Below the pieces are notes generated by a model. That model was not told the DNA's origin and did not search any database. It saw nothing but the letters and a program-made list of their open reading frames with translations. A DNA stretch of 64,000 nt, from positions 5,216,535 through 5,280,534 of the forward strand of contig NC_020169.2 in the NCBI RefSeq assembly GCF_000224145.3. The letters are read 5' to 3'. This document shows positions 61,489-64,000 of the stretch, in pieces; position 1 is the stretch's first letter; every line of letters starts with the position of its first letter. A program made the translations under genes and the position numbers. This DNA comes from Ciona intestinalis (taxonomy: Eukaryota > Chordata > Ascidiacea > Phlebobranchia > Cionidae).

Positions 61489-61664
61489 TAGCACGGTGGG
61501 TGAGATGGGACACATTTATAGCGCATAGCATTTAAATATGTGTTTTAAGCAATTAACAACGGTCTATGGGAGTCGTGAGGATACGGTTTTATAATTCTTC
61601 GAATGTTCTTTGTTTACTACCAAATGGAATGAAAAAGTGTCCCATCTTCTCCCAACCTACTATA
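61489..61664 (-). mobile_element. Family A MITE, near full length
   Basis: AGCACGGTGGGTGAGATGGG at the left and GTGTCCCATCTTCTCCCAAC at the right. It lacks about 15 bp after ACCAAATGGAA. Confidence 0.8.
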
Positions 61665-62138
61665 TTAATGGCAATTAAATCACCAAATACAATAAGTATA
61701 TTAGGGACAACGTCCTGTAGGAGAAAGGCGTTAAATTGTCATTCAAGTTTACATTGAAAAAGATTGCGCAATCACTTATATAGTGATGCTGTATACCCAA
61801 GACCCAGTGACGTCACATGACGAGCAAGGGTACGCCTTGGGCAAACATAGGACTCTCATAGACTTTGTTACACAGCGTCACCCAGGGATACAAACGTTTT
61901 ATTTGTCCAAGACGACGATTTATTTTCTTTTCTGATTACAGATGCGAACCTTCTGTACATTAAGCAATATTGAAACTTTAAAAAAGCTACAAAAAGACGA
62001 AAGCGTTTAAAGTCTTATTTCTACTACGCTTAGACATAATATTTAATATAAGGGGTTTGCAAATAATATCCCCCTATTTTATAATTTTTCTTACGTTAAA
62101 ACAAATATTAACACTTTTTAAAAACCAAAGGTATAATG

Positions 62139-62332
62139 TAGTAGGAATGTGGAAGATGGGACACATTCTCATTCTATTTTCTTGTCCCATTCGGTAGTAA
62201 ATAAAGAACATTCAAAGAATTATAAAACCGTATCCTCACGACTCCCGTATAGTGCTGTTTTTTGTTTATAACACGCTTAGGATATTTGGCCATTATGTGT
62301 TGTAGGTGTCCCATCTTACACCACATTACTGT
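62139..62332 (+). mobile_element. Family A MITE, full length
   Basis: TAGGAATGTGGAAGATGGGA at the left and GTCCCATCTTACACCACATT at the right. Confidence 0.8.
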
Positions 62333-63304
62333 ACTTTAGGAAAAAGACGAAAACATTTCAAGGGTCTGAGTTCAACTGCGCTTAAGCATAAAATTTAATA
62401 TAAAAGGTTTGCAAGTAATATCCCCCTGTTTTAAAACCCTTCTATACGTCATGCCCGCACATTGCCACTTAAAAATAAACACAAAAAAATCTTATTTCGT
62501 CTTTACGCTTTAGTTGCAAAGGGTTAACAGACGTATACGTATTATATATTATAACATTTTTTCAAACAACTAAAAAAATATATTAATTCAATCACCGTTA
62601 TACGAATACTACAGACGCAATTCTTAATTTACCTTTACTATATACAACCTTAACTTATCTATATACGAAACCCTATGTATACATTTATATGTTAAACCGT
62701 ATGTACATCTATGATGTTATGTAACTCGGATCGAACACTCATACACCACTTAACACTTGTTGTTAGGACGAATATTGATACGTTTGTTTTAATAGGGTTG
62801 GTGTATATGCTGAACCACTTGAAACGGGTAACGTCTATACTTGATAAGTTAACTTATATCTATATACTTTTAACCACTCCTTAATGGTATAACAAAGTCA
62901 CTTATATTTATTTATTTGAGCAAGTTAAATTAACAAGTCAAACATATTTTTACGAATATATGATAAAGGATATTTACAGAATTAAGTAAACGTATTCTTA
63001 CGTCTCAAAAATAGCGTTGTTAGTTGTTAAAAATACGATCAAGAAATATGGGATATTATGAGCTAATTCATCTTACCTTACAGTACTATATATTGAGTTA
63101 GCGATAAACATTGCTAATTCGCTTAGATAATTAAACAGTCATTATATCTGCGTTTGCTGATTTGTTCTTGTCAATTGTTTAAAACATGATTACATAAAAT
63201 AAGATATCATGTGCTAACGGTATTCATATTACGTCCCAGTATACTGTTAATTGACATTATATACTAAAGTTGTCCCACCTTCCCCACCTTCCCCACCTTT
63301 ATTC

Positions 63305-63508
63305 TATATAGTAGGGTGGGAAAGATGGGACGTATTTTTGTTCTATTTTCTTGCCCAATTTAGTAGTAAACAAAGAACATTCAAAAAAACTACAAAAACG
63401 TTACCTCACGACTTCCATAGACCGTTGTTAATAGTTTAAAACAAAACCAGGATATTTGGATATTATGTGGTAAAGGTTTCCCGTATTTCCCCACCTTTAT
63501 ACTATATA
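63305..63508 (+). mobile_element. Family A MITE, full length
   Basis: ATAGTAGGGTGGGAAAGATG at the left and TCCCGTATTTCCCCACCTTT at the right. A stretch of TTCCCCACC repeats precedes it at 63277-63298. Confidence 0.85.
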
Positions 63509-63844
63509 ACTGTCCATATATATATCCTTTTTAACTGTTTCTTATTTCGCTTTATACAATTCTGATTTAAACTCCATCACGTCCAACACGTTGAATGTGG
63601 TGGCATCGTTTAACTAATGTAATGTTGCCACACGTAATGTAGCTGTACTGATAAGCAGCTTATACAAGCTTCTCCCCTGCGAAATGTGATTCAGGGCGAA
63701 GCAAACCTCACATATGTGTAATCTGCAAAACAATTATCCCTTGATCGGAAATTAGTTCTTTGACTTACATACGGATTATAAACATGCGATACTAGTCGAC
63801 TATTGAAGGCGTATTTAAAAGCGTGTAACTAATTATACAGTGAA

Positions 63845-63955
63845 TGAACAAATGAATGAATGTAACTTGCTTTATCCTCGCGTAGCTGAATGGGTGTTCA
63901 TACACCTCGCGCCAGCTTACGAGTTGCCGAATGTATGTTATAGTCCTCATAAAAC
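63845..63955 (+). mobile_element. Family B repeat, shortened
   Basis: GAATGTAACTTGCTTTATCC, TCGCGTAGCTGAATGGGTGT and CACCTCGCGCCAGCTTACGA. The AACGACAGTCGTTATAACAC block is missing. Confidence 0.65.
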
Positions 63956-64000
63956 TTGTGTATTTTAAAAAATGAATCAATGAACTTTGCTCGTTTATCC

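Larger units (their letters stand above)
59418..64000. other. Region upstream of the connexin gene, no gene recognised
   Basis: AT-rich with five family A MITEs (59612, 60714, 61489, 62139, 63305), further MITE pieces near 63010-63095 and 63140-63245, and a family B copy at the end. A CRE at 61808-61815 lies in a SINE-like fragment (CCTTGGGCAAACATAGG). No exon seen. Confidence 0.5.

Overview
The window looks like genomic DNA of a tunicate, most likely Ciona. It carries chordate-type genes (troponin T, a connexin, a spalt/SALL factor and STT3A) split into many small exons by short AT-rich introns. It is also densely seeded with short interspersed repeats of the kinds known from Ciona. I rebuilt each gene by hand, checking splice-site consensus and reading-frame phase at every junction, and every multi-exon model below closes to a whole number of codons.

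Layout. 1-1.6 kb: last three coding exons of an unrecognised + strand gene with an acidic tail. 2.3-5.3 kb (-): complete troponin T, 10 coding exons, 320 aa, with a cluster of CRE, E-box and T-box-like sites upstream. 7.5-15.5 kb (-): complete STT3A, catalytic subunit of oligosaccharyltransferase, 16 coding exons, 706 aa. 16.6-18.05 kb: a duplicated block containing promoter-like sequence and the first codons of the next gene. 18.0-19.3 kb (+): a 3-exon, 380 aa protein with an N-terminal ParB/sulfiredoxin-like region and an acidic heptad-repeat region. 19.8-21.85 kb (-): complete selenoprotein S, with an in-frame UGA before the final Gly codon and a form-2 SECIS hairpin in the 3' UTR. 24.0-43.5 kb (-): a SALL gene, 15 coding exons, 1382 aa, nine C2H2 fingers, and a 12 kb first intron separating the NuRD-recruiting MSRRKQ exon from the rest. 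43.5-56 kb: long non-coding stretch upstream of SALL, with an assembly gap flanked by a false-looking duplication. 56.0-59.4 kb (-): complete connexin, 6 coding exons, 350 aa. 59.4-64 kb: no gene recognised, repeat-rich.

Four repeat families explain most of the non-coding structure. (A) A MITE of about 190 bp with TIRs around GTGGGGGAAGATGGGACACC and about 27 full or partial copies. (B) A family of about 110 bp that begins near GTAACTTGCTTTATCC and carries CTCGTAAGCGGGCACGAGGT-type sequence. (C) A family marked by GGGGTAATGGGCC and CCTCACCC. (D) A tRNA-derived SINE-like family. Repeats A and B fill introns, abut splice donors and form the sequence directly after two stop codons.

The genes do not form one pathway. 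STT3A and SELENOS are both ER membrane proteins (glycosylation and ER-associated degradation). Troponin T is muscle-specific, the connexin makes gap junctions and SALL is a developmental regulator. The least familiar biology is the ParB/Srx-like heptad protein with its duplicated 5' end. No database search was possible; all identities rest on motif recognition.
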